A stretch of 64,000 bases of DNA, taken from positions 30,300,501 to 30,364,500 of the forward strand of contig JAYKKI010000008.1 of the NCBI GenBank assembly GCA_039881145.1, read 5' to 3'. The stretch comes from Druceiella hillmani. Lineage: Eukaryota; Arthropoda; Insecta; Lepidoptera; Hepialidae. The notes below the pieces were generated by a model that searched no databases, had not been told where the DNA came from, and saw only the letters and a list, made by a program, of their open reading frames with translations. The position numbers were made by a program, and so were the translations under genes. Below, in pieces: positions 12,017 through 24,275 of the stretch (positions are counted from its first letter, which is position 1; every line of letters starts with the position of its first letter).

Positions 12017-13089
12017 GTGAGTTAAGAAATTCTAATGTTTGATAACTCGTAGATTTACTACAAATTGATAAATGTACATATTATAAAAATACATATAATG
12101 GACATATTATAAATATACATCTTCTATTATAGATTATGACTTGCTGCAAATGCGTTGAAACAAATTTGTAATCATTTAAACAAATTTCATTCTCCTTTTC
12201 CATCCCCAGTTAACGTAGTACAATGAGACCTAAGTTTTTAAGTTGAACCCCAAGCTTCCAAAATGTAAAAAACCTGTCTAAATCCATTTAGTTTTATGCA
12301 ACATCAGAAATAACTTTGAAGATCTCTAAATAGTTAATTTCAAACACATTTTGTAAAATATCTCCAGCGTACTGACAAATCCCCTTACAATTTTGTATTA
12401 GACTGTACTCATAACAAATAGAATCAATTTGTTTCTAACTCTACCAGTCTTTCAGTACCTGCTTGTTATTCAGGTAGTAAAAATATTATTGGAATCACAT
12501 TTAAAACGAAATATTATTAGTGAAATTGACTGTATGTATATGATACAACTTATATTGGTGATGTTATATAACATATTAGTATTAACATTTTAATTTGCAA
12601 GTTTATTTTGAAAAAAGTTATACGAACGACTCTGATTCCTCACCATTTAAGCTTGTGTGAAAGTTTGTAATTTTTGTAATAATTGTTAATTTTTACGAGA
12701 TCAATAAAATATTATTAAAAAATGGATTGGTAGTGTTAAACTGCTAAGTGCAAATAAAACTTGCAAAATGAAGGTTGCGGTACACACATTGTACAGACAT
12801 GGTTAACTAATTAGGAACATGAGTAAAATTTTTCTTCTAATCTGATATATTCATGGGTTTTAATGCTTGTGACATGTAAGTACACTAATTTTCAAAATAA
12901 AGAAAATTAGTATACAATTATATATATTTTAGAGAAATTTAAGACATAACTACTCTTGTCTACTAATTGATTACCGGATAAATAGTAAAGTGCATGCAAA
13001 TGTACAAAATAGCAAATACAAACTAATTACTGGCAGAAACTCGTTTTTATTGTTAATGTAAAACAAATTCAATACACTGCAGTACAATT

Positions 13090-13760
13090 TACTACCCAGT
13101 GTGGTTGCCATTATTGGATAAAACTATTTGACATTGGCATAGCATCAATGACATCAATTTGTTACATATTTCTGTAGAAATGGTGTTCCAAGCTTCTTCA
13201 TAAAGCTGGTGGTTTTACCACAGGTGCTCTATAGGGATTAGATCTGGGCTACTTGCGGGCTAATTTAGTAAAGTCCTGAAAAACAGCCTTAAGCTAATAT
13301 TTTATATTGCCACTTCTATACTTTACTTGCTTTTTTTGTGTATTTTGAGTCCATTTCTGCTAAAGGATGCTGTACGTATTGCCTGTCATCTGATAAAATG
13401 AGATTTACCTTGGCTTTATCAGAATATTACATGTTTCCATTGAAAACAGGTTGATGTTGATATTTTCTAAGGAATATGCCAACCATGCCAGCTGTGTTCT
13501 CTTTTCAGTATGGGAACTTTTTGAGCAATTCTTCTGAACAGTTTTGCCTCTACTAGGCTCTTGATTGTGGCTTGAATACTTCTACATTAATCAATGTGAA
13601 ACTTTTTTCTTTTGACAATTGTGACCATCCCTTGATATTCTTGCAGGGTTGTTTTTCTTGGTATTTTCTTTCAGGGGTCATTTTCAATTGTTTTGATTTT
13701 GTTACTTTTTGCATTGTTGCTTCATAAATCTTATTTCAAAACCTTTATTTGAAAAGTTAG
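13090..13760 (-). pseudogene. Tc1-like transposase relic A (in TTLL3 intron)
   Basis: On the minus strand, broken frames give VNLILSDD near 13410-13390, then QYVQHPLAEMDSKYT, then SPDLIPIEHLW near 13250-13220. It ends with YEEAWNTISTEICNKL and a CQCQIVLSNNGNHTG tail. These match the order SDES...SPDLNPIEHLWD...MP.R...KGGHT of Tc1 transposases (DD34E catalytic core). Several stops and shifts are present and no terminal repeats were found. Confidence 0.72.
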
Positions 13761-14934
13761 AACGAAAATGTGAATATTAACAATGTGACATTCAATAATG
13801 CAGCAAAGTTAATGTGACAGGAAAAATGATTTACTTTTAAAATTATTTAATTAGAACAAAACCATATTCCCTAATTATCAGTTGTATGTATAATGACCAG
13901 ATAGAAAATGCAGTTATTATAGATCCAATTGATTTGTCTCTAGATTAATTATTTGGTTTAGCTAGAGATTATTTTTTTCCTGTAATTATTTGATAATGAA
14001 TAGCATTACATAACAACAAAAATGTGACTTCTATTTCAGTTGAATAAGAGACTTTTTTAAGTAGTTTCAGAAGAACATTTTTTGCTGTTTTCAACAATGT
14101 TTTTAGAAATATGTTAAAAAAGATTCTAAAATTTTTTTCTAATCCTTATATTTTTATCTATTATCTCTTTCAACTGATACCCTACAGGACAAAAAATTAA
14201 AAAAGAAATTTTTGATTACTTATTTGACCCCTCTAAAATTTCTATGTAAATGTTTTTGACTTTTGGAATGTGAGTTAATATGTTTTATAACTATGTCAAA
14301 TTTCAATTTTTTTACGTGGAACAATTTCTGAGAAAATTGGTTTTGAGTCGTAAGTAATCTTATTGGATTCCGTTTCATCCTTTTAAAGTATAGAATTTTA
14401 ATAAAAATGTTACATTGAGAGATTATGAAATAACATGTATTTTTATAAATATTTTTTATGAATATTAACGATCCAACAATTATTAAGAGGTTGTTTGACT
14501 CAAAAGATCATTATTTTTTCTTGCAAATTTTCATAGATTCAGATGTTTTTATGCTAGGAGTACCCAATTGTTAATTGATTCTTTTAGAATTAATTTCATC
14601 GTAAAATAATTAATTTGAAAAATGAAAAACACTAGCCCTTCTACAACTTTCTACAAGGAATGGTGACAAATATTGAATCCATATAACTTTCAAATAATGA
14701 GGAACGACTGGCTAGTTTTTGATGTAATTTCTTTCATGAAATAACATCCGTTATCTTCTGGTTTTTTTTAAACCATGAATATTATATGCCTATTATGATT
14801 GAAACATACACCTTTTCCCGGAAAGCATGTATAAATAAAAGCCAAATGCAGTTCAAACAAACTATGGATAACTTAATATTAAATTATTTATTGTCTTCTT
14901 CAAAAATTAAATTTTATTTGTCTTTCTCTGCCTT

Positions 14935-15096
14935 TGAATGCGCGGTGCACCGTGGAGATCCGGGTTTGATTCCTGGCCGCTCATCGAGCGGGGCTGAACT
15001 AGTGTTCTGGTTGGCTGTAACAGATCGCTCTCATAGCAATAAGTCCACCATATGTATCATATGTATACATTAAAGTACATAAAATAAATAAATTAT
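14935..15096 (+). mobile_element. tRNA-derived SINE, 5'-truncated
   Basis: A GC-rich island in AT-rich intron. It carries a pol III B-box-like GGGTTTGATTCCTGG at 14962-14976, then CTGGTTGGCTGTAACAGATC, then a LINE-like 3' part with ATAGCAATAAGTCC, and ends in an AAATAAATAAAT tail. The CAATAAGNCCGCC-type 3' part resembles SINEs mobilised by RTE-like LINEs in insects, as I recall. No A-box is visible upstream, so the copy is probably truncated or only the body is preserved. Confidence 0.7.
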
Positions 15097-15798
15097 GCAG
15101 CTCACCTATAACTGAATTTGATCTATAGTTGTTTATGGTGACTACAAAGATACGTATACAGTTTATTTTTGTCTCCAAAACTGTTACATGCTGCAGGCAC
15201 ATCATCTCAGTTTCCCAATAATTTTTAAAAGGTTTCCTATTTGCATAAACAATTTAAAATTTTTGGCTGTCTAACTTAGGAGGACATAATTCTTGCGTTG
15301 ATTTCTGCTTATATACAGATGCAAGCACTAAGTTAAAATAAAAATAGTCTTATAATGTGATAAACACAAGTTTTTTATACGACACCCCAACTCAATCTGA
15401 AATTCTTATATCATAGTCATCATATTTAGTGTGGGAAAGCAGCTTATATAATTACTCTAATTTTCAAGTCAATAGAATGTGTAGTGTCTGAAAAAACAGC
15501 CTTTCCACTATTTTTATAATTTTGATGGGCAATGCAAAATCTGTAAAAGTATGCATTATAGCTATTAGAAAAGGAATAAATATAAAAAAAAGTAAATGCA
15601 TATTTAGAAAAGAAAGAAAATAATGTATATTTATTTATGACACACAAAATTATCTTTTTCTAAAAGTAGGTATGCTAGTTTTCCACTCAGTTAGCTTGTC
15701 TTATTCTTCATATGGAAAATAGACATAAAACTTGAATACTATCAAAAAGTTTATGTAGATTCAACTTACAGCAACTTTTGGTAATATATTAATTTCAG

Positions 15799-16314
15799 AA
15801 CATCCGCTCCTTATACATGACATTAAATTTGACATAAGGCAATATTATCTTGTTACTAGTACTTTTCCACTGATAATATGGATGTACAAGGACTGCTATT
15901 TAAAATTTAGTTCTCAGAAATATAACTTGAACAGTTATCATGAGTCAATTCATCTAACAAACTATGCTGTTCAGCGAAAGTATAAAAATGCTCCACGCCG
16001 ACATCCTGATCTCCCATTAAATAACATGTGGTCTCTGGAACGATATAAAGAATATCTCATCAACGAGGGTTTACCCGAAGTATGGAGTGAGGTAATTTAT
16101 CCGGGTATGAAGAAATGCATTATAGCCGTTATGCTGAATTGCCAAGAATTAATGACTAATAGTAAAAACAGATTTGAATTGTATGGCTGTGATTTTATAT
16201 TGGACAGCCAATTTAATCCATGGTTAATTGAGATCAATTCATGTCCAGATTTAAATCCAACCACAAAAGTAACAGCCAAAATTTGCCCTGCTGTGTTACA
16301 AGACATTATAAAAG
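15799..16314 (+). CDS. TTLL3: Tubulin glycylase TTLL3-type, catalytic exon
   Basis: Acceptor AATTTCAG|AA and donor AAAG|GTAATT both keep phase 1. The 172 codons carry the rest of the ATP-grasp core: EHPLLIHDIKFDIRQYYLVT (KFD and R residues of the ATP/Mg site), then MYKDCYLKFS and HLTNYAVQ. NNMWSLERYKEYL is a glycylase-type insertion, and the catalytic end is YGCDFILDSQFNPWLIEINS. The acidic E and N of EIN, needed for Mg-ATP, are intact. No frame break occurs, so this part is under constraint. It is fused by phase to the previous and next exons. Confidence 0.93.
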
Positions 16315-17499
16315 GTAATTTAATGTTTAAATCTTTAGTTAAAATTTAATTTCCTTTTTTACTTACAGTAAGTTGATCAATGTTCCTCAGTCATTTTTAT
16401 TACTAACAAACGTGTAGTGTTTTTTGTCTTACTATTTATAGATGCATTTGATCTACATCTGTATGAATGTTATTTTGCACATAATAATTTTTATTTTCAG
16501 GTGAGTACATGAGATATTTGAAGTTTTCAAAACTTATATGGTTAACAGCAATAAAAATGGTTTTTAATATAATACACATTTTATTTATATATTGTTGATA
16601 AATCTAAGACTACCATGATAATGTGTTTGAAAGTTTGGAAAACCAAAGGGTTTAGCAGGATTTTCCTTTAAAAAGAGCCCCCAAAGGTAGAACGACTATA
16701 ACCAAATAATGTACTTTTATGAGAAACATTATTACACAAAATGTCACTTTCACGTGGCATGCATACAATGAGAAAATAGCATTCAAGCTGAATACTATTT
16801 TGATTTTTATTTCAAAATCTTGCTGGCTAACTTTTCCTTTTGCAATATATTTTTATATTTTCAGGTTTATCTTCAAAAAATTCGGGGTCCCCTTACAGCC
16901 CATTTATGGAGGACAGCTTATTTATAAGCCCAAAATAAACTTTTTTCTTCTCAACCTCATCTAAAAACAGTGGTTTTCTTTGTAGTACATTCAACATTTC
17001 TTCATCAAATATTTACCTATTTTTAAATTACATACACTTCAAAGCATATTATTATTAGTGATGTAATGAAACAGGGTAAAAAAAACAAAAAACTGATTAA
17101 GTTTAAGTCGAACTTATGCCTTTAATATTTACTGTCCGAGGTAAGCCTATAGGATATATGACGGTAGTTAAAATAAAGTCTGAAACTGGGTTACAATGAC
17201 AGTATATGATGTATTTGTTACCAAGAATATTTCAAGAATCATGGAAATAAATGAATTCAATTTAGGTGTCTCACATGTTGAGAGGTGATTTGCAGAGTTA
17301 CTGACAGTGATTTTGTCACCGTTACTTTTATGTCATGTTCTTGTCACTGTGACAATGAATGAAATAAGCGGTGATTTTGTCATCTTAAATGATATTTATC
17401 GTTAAGTGTGCTGCGATTACGTATCATATAAGGTGGCGCACAGTGATTTTTTGATATGTGTCAATTCGTTCAATTTAATGTGCCATTTTTTAGTTTAGA

Positions 17500-17595
17500 T
17501 GGTTAGTTTGTTGAGAGCAGATTGCAATTTTCTAGTTGAACCTTCCACAGTTTCTCCCATTACCATGATTGCCGTATCATCCATAAAACTGGGTG
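17500..17595 (-). pseudogene. LINE reverse transcriptase fragment
   Basis: Minus-strand translation gives FMDDTAIMVMGETVEGS followed by TRKLQSALNKLT. It matches the motif C region of non-LTR reverse transcriptases (Y/F-x-DD-T followed by the conserved helix). Only about 30 residues survive. The alanine usually before DD is methionine. Flanks show no further RT, so this is a small decayed insertion. Confidence 0.6.
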
Positions 17596-18659
17596 TTGTA
17601 CTATATAATGTTAATAAATAAAGACAAAATTTTATGCTTTTTAAAGTTCAATGTTTTGTGAAGAAATATCTAATTGATTGTACGTAGATCAAGACGAAGA
17701 CTTCAGAAAGTAGAAATATTTTATTGGTTAGTCATAAATATGTTTAAATAAAAACTGAACTTATCATACATCTGTTCGTATGAATGTGCAATATGGATGC
17801 ATGATGCATATACGAGTAGCGATAAATAATATTAAAAGTACTACATAGATTACATGTCACTGTGGGATTATTTATAACAAACTTTATCTGTATACCATAA
17901 ATGTCTATCGCAATGCATGACATAATTTAAAGTTATGTCCCTTTTTTTTATCATAGTAATAATACAATATTATTAATACTATGTACTCATTACTTGGATT
18001 GACCTTCTTTAAAGGCTACTTCGGGCAATGCTCAGTGGCAAGTATTTTTGAAACAAAACATCTGTGAACTGACCATAAAGTATTCACATTTTTACCACGA
18101 ACTTAGTAAGATGAAAAAAGGAAATTTTGGATATGAAAATGGATTAATTGAAGAGATAAACTAAGAGCCACGAAATCTCTTCACAAGGAAATAGCATTAG
18201 AAGATCCCAAAGAATGCTTCAAAACTTTAAGGATGACTGAAAGTTGTTTATTTTTCTTTGTCTTTTTTAAGATTTTAATTTAAGAATTACAATTCCCACC
18301 AACTTGGTCTAGTAAACTGGGATATAAATTTTTTCTTGTGTCCAGGTCTGCTCTTCAAAATAATTATTATCATAATAATATATAGAAGTTTTACTGTACG
18401 ATGAGTCTTCCAAATCATACGATGATAATTGTGTGACTTCGTTGTTTCGGTGAAACTATTTTGCTTAGATAAATTTTCTAGATGCTGTTTTTGAGTTGTA
18501 TTGAAGTAAAATTGAATTGATTCAATACAGTCGCAACATAAGGAGACAATACAGCATTGCTGGTGGCACATAACAATTCAGAGATAGCATCCCAAAAACC
18601 TAAAAAATTACTTTAATAAAGTGGAAAAATGGTCAAAAACCTAGAGGATAAAAGAAAAT

Positions 18660-19010
18660 AAATCTACAAATATAACCTTTACCTTCAGTCCACGAATAAA
18701 ACTATATCATAACAGAAATACATATGTTCTAAGTGAAAACAATTAGCTTTATTTATCATGTACTGGATACATAGTTGTGGGGAACGGCTAGCAATACCAA
18801 TATAGAGGTACTTGGCAGGAACTAGATACTGGGAGTCCAGACCAAGATACTGAGTGAATAAATATTCCTCAGTACATAACTAACAAATACATCCACCGTG
18901 ACCTGAAAATCAGAACAATAAACCAGGAAGTAACACAATATGGCATGAACTATTAAAAGAGATTATCGATCCACTAAAATGACTTAGCCCAGAGTTTCAG
19001 TGGTGACTAA
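18660..19010 (+). pseudogene. Jockey-like LINE 3'-end relic
   Basis: Plus-strand translation gives NKYIHRDLKIRTINQEVTQY followed by GMNY-KRLSIH. It resembles the C-terminal tail of Jockey-type reverse transcriptases (H.DL.IPTV.EEI..F...Y..RL..H.N). Stops interrupt it, and the upstream part is only weakly readable. Confidence 0.5.
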
Positions 19011-19093
19011 GGCCTTTAACACATTAGATTGAGGGGATTCTGTATTCCTACCCTTATAAACTGATTCGCCAGCATTAAGTGAGATAATCCCAT

Positions 19094-21045
19094 TAGGGTG
19101 GAGCGAAAAAACCGAAAATTTAATTTTACGGTTCCTGTATAACTAATTGATGACACTACTAATAAGTAACAACTATGCAAAATATTAATTCATTAGGACA
19201 TAGTTTAGAGGTGGCGCACATCACTTTTTTATCTCTAAAAATAGGATTTTTACGTTACCTAAGTTCACATATAAATTGGGTTATTATATCTTTTTAATAG
19301 CTTAACTACCATTCTTTATTTAAACAAACAAAACGATCTAAGTTACCATGCATACATTTCTCTACCTACATTTATTAATATTTTTGACAAGTAAATTTGA
19401 CGTCTTCAACAATTTCATTCAGTTTTGTTTCAAACAAGTTCGAAACAAAACATGCCTAAAACAAGAAAAGATCTACGTTGTAAAAAGCCCGTGAAAATTT
19501 GTAGCAATTTCCCGAAGATAACATTTCTATCATCTCACTTTATTTTGACGGGTGCAAGGACAAAACTTTAGTCACATCTACGACAGCAAACCAACAACAT
19601 CGCTTTACTGTAACCGAGGAGCATATCTCCTTAATCACTGAACCAGGATCAGAGTATCTTGGACATAATGCAGTAGCTTCAGGAAAATCCATTACTATTC
19701 AAAAAGGGATTGTGGAATTTTTACAAAATAAATACGAATATATTTCATCTTCAATGGTAATTGGATGTGATGGCACAGCAGTAAACACAGGACCTAAGAA
19801 TGGTGTGATAGTTATTAGAGAGACATTTGAATAGAACGCTGCAATGGCTTGTTTGTTTATTACACGCCAAGGAGTTACCTTTTCGTAATGTATTTCTGCA
19901 GCTAGACAGTACAACTACTGGCCCGAATAGTTTTTCTGGTAACATCGGTAAATTACTTAATAACTGTTTAAAGAAAGGAATAATTGATTTCGAACCCATT
20001 CACGCAGAATTACCAAACATTCTCGAAGAGTTCCTAAGCACTGACCCAAAATATTTATATGAAATGTGTTTTGCAATATCTCAGAAATTAGCACAATCTA
20101 GATGGCTCACTTGTGCAAATAGAATCCTGCGTTTATATGTGGGTACTCAGAATCCCTCGCAAATCCTGAAAGATGAGGCTACTTTTATATTAAAAGTTTA
20201 TGCGCCAACAAGGTTTGACATAAAAACGAAATCCACAATTGCAAATGGCCCGATTCACATGTTTCATATGATGCGAAGATCTTCGTATCTCTGCCAGAAT
20301 TTAAAAAACATTGTGACTAAGACAATACGGAGAAACACATTCTTTTTACATCCTGAACATCAATATTTATAATAAAGCAATTACATCTTGTAACAATGCT
20401 GCAAGATGCGCATCAAGATATACGTGAACTTGCTGTTTCGCACATTTTAAAGGCTCGGGAGCAAAATAATGAGCTTCAGTTTACTATAATATATTAGATT
20501 GGACCAAAGAAAAAATCTATGACCACCGCTTACAAAGCGGCTTAGTATTTCGGAATTACAGTTAATATCAAATGAAGACAGATTGAGGCAAGTTTTTGGA
20601 TATCCCTGTCACACCCAGGCTATCGAACGGTGTGTTAAACTTGTTACAGAGGCATCGTTGCTAGTTTGCGGTCCAGAGGCTCGAGATGGATTCATCAAAG
20701 GCAGAATTCTTTCAAGAAAATCTTTACCAATTTTTAAGACAAAATCACAATATTTTAATATAAAATAAAAAGATTCAGAGTCTGATGTAAGCAGTTTTTT
20801 TTCTAGTGGACTATGCTTCCTATACCATTTACGTTAAAAATACTCAAATAAAGCCTGAAATTAAGTGAATTGTATTTTTTTACAAACCTTGAATTTCCAC
20901 TAATTTTGAAAATTTCATCGCTTATGCGCCACGTGAAGATGTTATCGTAGGAAGGTCATATTTTGCAATTTAAGGTATTTTCTATAAAGGCACCTTTAAA
21001 TTACACAGGAATTGAAAAATTTTTGGCCCGTTTCGCTCCACCCTA
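19094..21045 (+). mobile_element. 1.95-kb DNA transposon relic, TA target duplication
   Basis: The ends are perfect inverted repeats GGGTGGAGCGAAA (19096-19108 and the complement at 21031-21043). Weaker complementarity runs further in, to an AAAATTT block. Both ends are flanked by TA (19094-19095 and 21044-21045), consistent with a TA target-site duplication. Inside lies one plus-strand transposase-like reading region. The element sits in intron 2 of the glycylase gene. I recognise the protein family from many uncharacterised insect and hydrozoan proteins but cannot name its superfamily. Confidence 0.8.
19530..20766 (+). pseudogene. Degenerate transposase of the TA-flanked element
   Basis: Broken plus-strand frames give EEHISLITEPGSEYLGHNA and VIGCDGTAVNTGPKNGVI (about 19756). 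After a one-base frame shift near 19813 comes RTLQWLVCLLHAKELPFRN (about 19834), then SRWLTCANRILRLYVGTQNP and TFILKVYAPTRFDIKTKS. The open part runs to a stop at 20372. Further pieces are MLQDAHQDIRELA (about 20396) and PCHTQAIERCVKLVTEASLL with RDGFIKGRI (about 20601-20700). This colinear set matches a recurrent, unannotated insect protein family that I recall. An invariant D in CDGT and an H in LLHA could be catalytic. At least three breaks make it non-functional. Confidence 0.7.
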
Positions 21046-22539
21046 GCTCCCCCTATCAGATGACATTCCATTTTTATATTAAAGCCAAAGCTGACACTAA
21101 CATTCGAACAGATAAATGGCTTATTGTTTTCTAAACAGATTGCCATAGTGCATTATTAAAACAAAAATATCAATAAAGCATTTCCTGAATCAGGAAGTTT
21201 ATACTTACTTTTCAGCGGTATAATACCAGAAGGTATATACACATTTCCCTTGGATGAATATCTATTTAAATCTTTTCCAGCTGTTTTAACTCAGCTGCTA
21301 ATCTTACTAAAGAAAATTGACTCAAATCACCGGACGTGTAGATTTCAAATTATGTATAAATCATAAATTTGAAGCCAAATATTGATTAATTGTTGTCAGA
21401 GCATATCAGGCTTATGCTTCCCATTAATAACGTTATTTGTGTATTCATTTTATATGTGAATTTCAATAGGTTCTGATTTATTTCTTCCTAAATTCAAATA
21501 TTTACCGGGCATTTTGTGTCTTTGTAATAAAGATTTAAGTAAAAATTATACTTGTTTTAATTTTTTTGCAATTGTCCACTCTATAACAAATCCCTTAATA
21601 ATGAGCAGCATTGTGTCAGTTGTGACAAACAAATTTGATGTTAATATGTTTAGGAAAACTTTAGGCGCGTAAGGGAACTATGGTAAAGTCCAAAAATGTT
21701 TGTTAATCTCTAGAGTTGATGAATAAAATAGAGGAATTATTATTCTGGTAATTGGTGGGAAGAACCAGAGCCTTAATGTTTGCAACCAATTTCAAGTTGT
21801 TTATCCAATTGATCATTTTGATGATCTAAGGAACTTCAGAATTATATATGTAGATAATTTTGTGCGATATGGATCAGTTCTTCGGCAGACAAATGCAAAA
21901 CTAATTAATATCTAAATAAAGAAATTAAATAAAGAATTTTTTACAATTAGATAAAGAAATATATCTAATAAAGAGATAAATATACAAATCCTACCTTTGG
22001 AGAATTGAAATGTAGGTAATTACTAACTTACTTTTTTTACTTTCTGAATACTGAAATAATATTTCATAGTGATCTATATTATTTTACAGAACCAATTTAA
22101 AGTGTGTCCATAAACTCTTGCGATTAGGTAGGCACCTAAAGTTCAAGAGTAAAATAATCGGTTAGGCGAAATTAGCAGACCAAACTCTTTTATTTAAATA
22201 AAATAAGTTAAAACATTTATATTGTTCTAATGTTTTTACTAAATATATTATATATGTTTTGCTAAATATATATGCTTCTCTCGCACTTGGGATACAAACA
22301 TACTGTTTTTATTTCTAATCATGAATGCCATTTTGCAAAAACAGGCACACTTAGTGAATTTTACCTCCAATATATAATTTAAAACACTTTTGAAAAAATT
22401 CTTAATGTAAAATCATAAATTAACCTTATCATTCAAATTGATGTATTGGATCAATAGTTTTTGAAATATTTTCTTTTTCTTACAATACCATTTGTGGGAG
22501 TTTCCTTTTAAAAAGTATGGGCAAAAATCTTACTATATA

Positions 22540-22797
22540 CACACCCAATACTTACTCGGAGCACGGAGGTTTACCTGCAGTGGCGATGTCTTCGCAACTG
22601 TTCGCGGGTTATTCCCCCGAGTGGCACTGAACAATGTACGCAAGTATTGTGTGTACGAAAAGATGACAAATAATTATGAATATTATTTTCAATTTTCTGA
22701 AAAAAGAAAATCATCTTTTAAATTTTATTTTAACGACAATCAACTATTTTTCAGTTAAGGAATAACGTCTTTCGTTGTCCGACACTTATTCCCGGAC
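22540..22797 (+). repeat. Dispersed repeat, copy 1
   Basis: About 258 bp starting CACACCCAATACTTACTCGG and ending near CTTATTCCCGGAC, with a direct copy at 63769-64000. It is clearly GC-richer than the surroundings in its first half. An open frame of 88 codons runs through it here, but the second copy is frame-shifted, so it is probably not protein-coding. No tRNA-like boxes or terminal repeats were seen, and the family is unknown. Confidence 0.8.
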
Positions 22798-22979
22798 ATC
22801 ACATACATATATATATATAAATAATTATGGCATAATAATAATCAGCTTGTAGTAATTATTGAATTGAATCTATTTATTAAATTACCATTTCTGAAGACAA
22901 AAAACTTGAAAGTTACGAAAAAAAAAACAAATTAGTGGCAGTAATTTCAGTAACTTTGTGACATTAGATTTCTATTCTT

Positions 22980-23900
22980 CCATAATGCATTTGAGATCCC
23001 TTAAGTTAGCTGTTGCCCGATTATTTTTTTGCTTAATTTGTTTTCCCAGCTTATCCCAAACATGTTCTATCGGATTAAGGTTTGGTAAGAGTGCTAACTC
23101 CCTAAAACTTTAATGCCAATCTCAGTAAGACACTAAAAAGAGCGCTGCAGTGTGAGGTAGAGCATTATCATGCATTAAAAGAAAATCATCTTCAATGCGT
23201 GCAACAAAAGGCACCATAATCTGCTCTAAAATGTGCATTATGTATCTTGCTGCCATCTTGCTGGACTCATTTCCTACGATGTAAAGCTCCGTATATGCTC
23301 CCAAGGAAATACTCCCAAGGAATACCATTACTGACCCTCCACAATAAGGCTCTCTTACAATAATATAACACTGAGCATATCTTTCTCCGGGTTGTCTCCA
23401 TACTTTACCCCTTCCATTAGCTGACTTAAGACAGAATCTGAACTCATCAGTAAAGAGTACCTTTGTAAAAATGTCATCAACCTTGTTTTGGTGCGAACAG
23501 GCAAACTTGGACCGAGCTACTTGGATGACCTGCGGGAATGAAGGTCCTCTGTCAGGCAAGTATGCCCCTATTCTAGCCACCTTAAGTCTTCTTCTAATGG
23601 TTTTAGTGCTGTCACTTGTCGAATTTCCTGAAGCTTCCGAGGTAAGAATACCTCAGAAGAAGCCAATGTGCATATCGTAAGACACTGCTTACAATAAATC
23701 AGTCATACCTCTCTGCTGTTACCCTTTTGCAACCTCTCCCGTTACATCTTGTATACTCTCCAGTCTGCCGGCATCATTTAACAATGCGAAAAACCACAGA
23801 CTTGGAAATTCGTAATATTTGAGCCACTTGCGTGTAATTATTTTCAATTAAAGTTAGAGCTTTTGACACTTGAGCAACACAGAGATTGTAGCATTATCAT
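22980..23900 (-). pseudogene. Tc1-like transposase relic B (in TTLL3 intron)
   Basis: On the minus strand the N-terminal helix-turn-helix survives as VAQILRISKSVVFRIVK (about 23850-23800), followed by a GRGCKR linker. The catalytic core is open from 23580 to 23122: KVLFTDEFRFCLKS (first D), GGSVMVFLGSISLG, and LLMHDNALPHTA (second D). A frame break follows, then PNLNPIEHVWDKLGKQIKQ near 23075-23010 (E present). The usual SPDLNP is eroded to PNLNP. Order and spacing fit a DD34E Tc1 element. It is inactive because of frame breaks. Terminal repeats were not identified. Confidence 0.85.
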
Positions 23901-24173
23901 TCCAGCATTACACAGAGATTGAAGCATTATCTTCCAGCATTATCATTCAAATTTATTAAATAATGTTCTCTTAATGCAATGATAAAAAATTTGTGAAAAA
24001 AACATGCAATAAAGAATTTAACAGATAGCCAAAAACAAATGAAGGTCGTAAATAAAGTTCAATTGAAATCTTTCTTTTTTCAAATATGTATATGTATGGT
24101 ATATATAACCAGTGTGAAATGAGAAAAAATTGTATTCTACTTTTTTGCATTTCTCTAAATATGTGCATCATAT

Positions 24174-24189
24174 TTACATATATATATAT

Positions 24190-24264
<75 letters not shown>

Positions 24265-24275
24265 TATATACATAC
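24174..24275. repeat. (TA)n microsatellite
   Basis: Roughly 100 bp of nearly pure TA dinucleotides with rare G or T interruptions. Open frames on both strands here translate to Tyr-Ile repeats and are artefacts. Confidence 0.97.

Larger units (their letters stand above)
12017..15798 (+). other. TTLL3 intron 1 (3.8 kb)
   Basis: Bounded by GTGAGT and AATTTCAG, phase 1. It holds a minus-strand Tc1 relic (13090-13760) and a SINE fragment (14935-15096). The rest is AT-rich and shows no additional exon in a usable phase. The predicted protein is continuous against the family across the junction, so no exon appears to be missing. Confidence 0.85.

Noticed and set aside
18287..18571. 94-codon minus-strand frame in TTLL3 intron 2
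   Set aside because: No recognisable domain. Probably part of an old repeat, but nothing to support a call.
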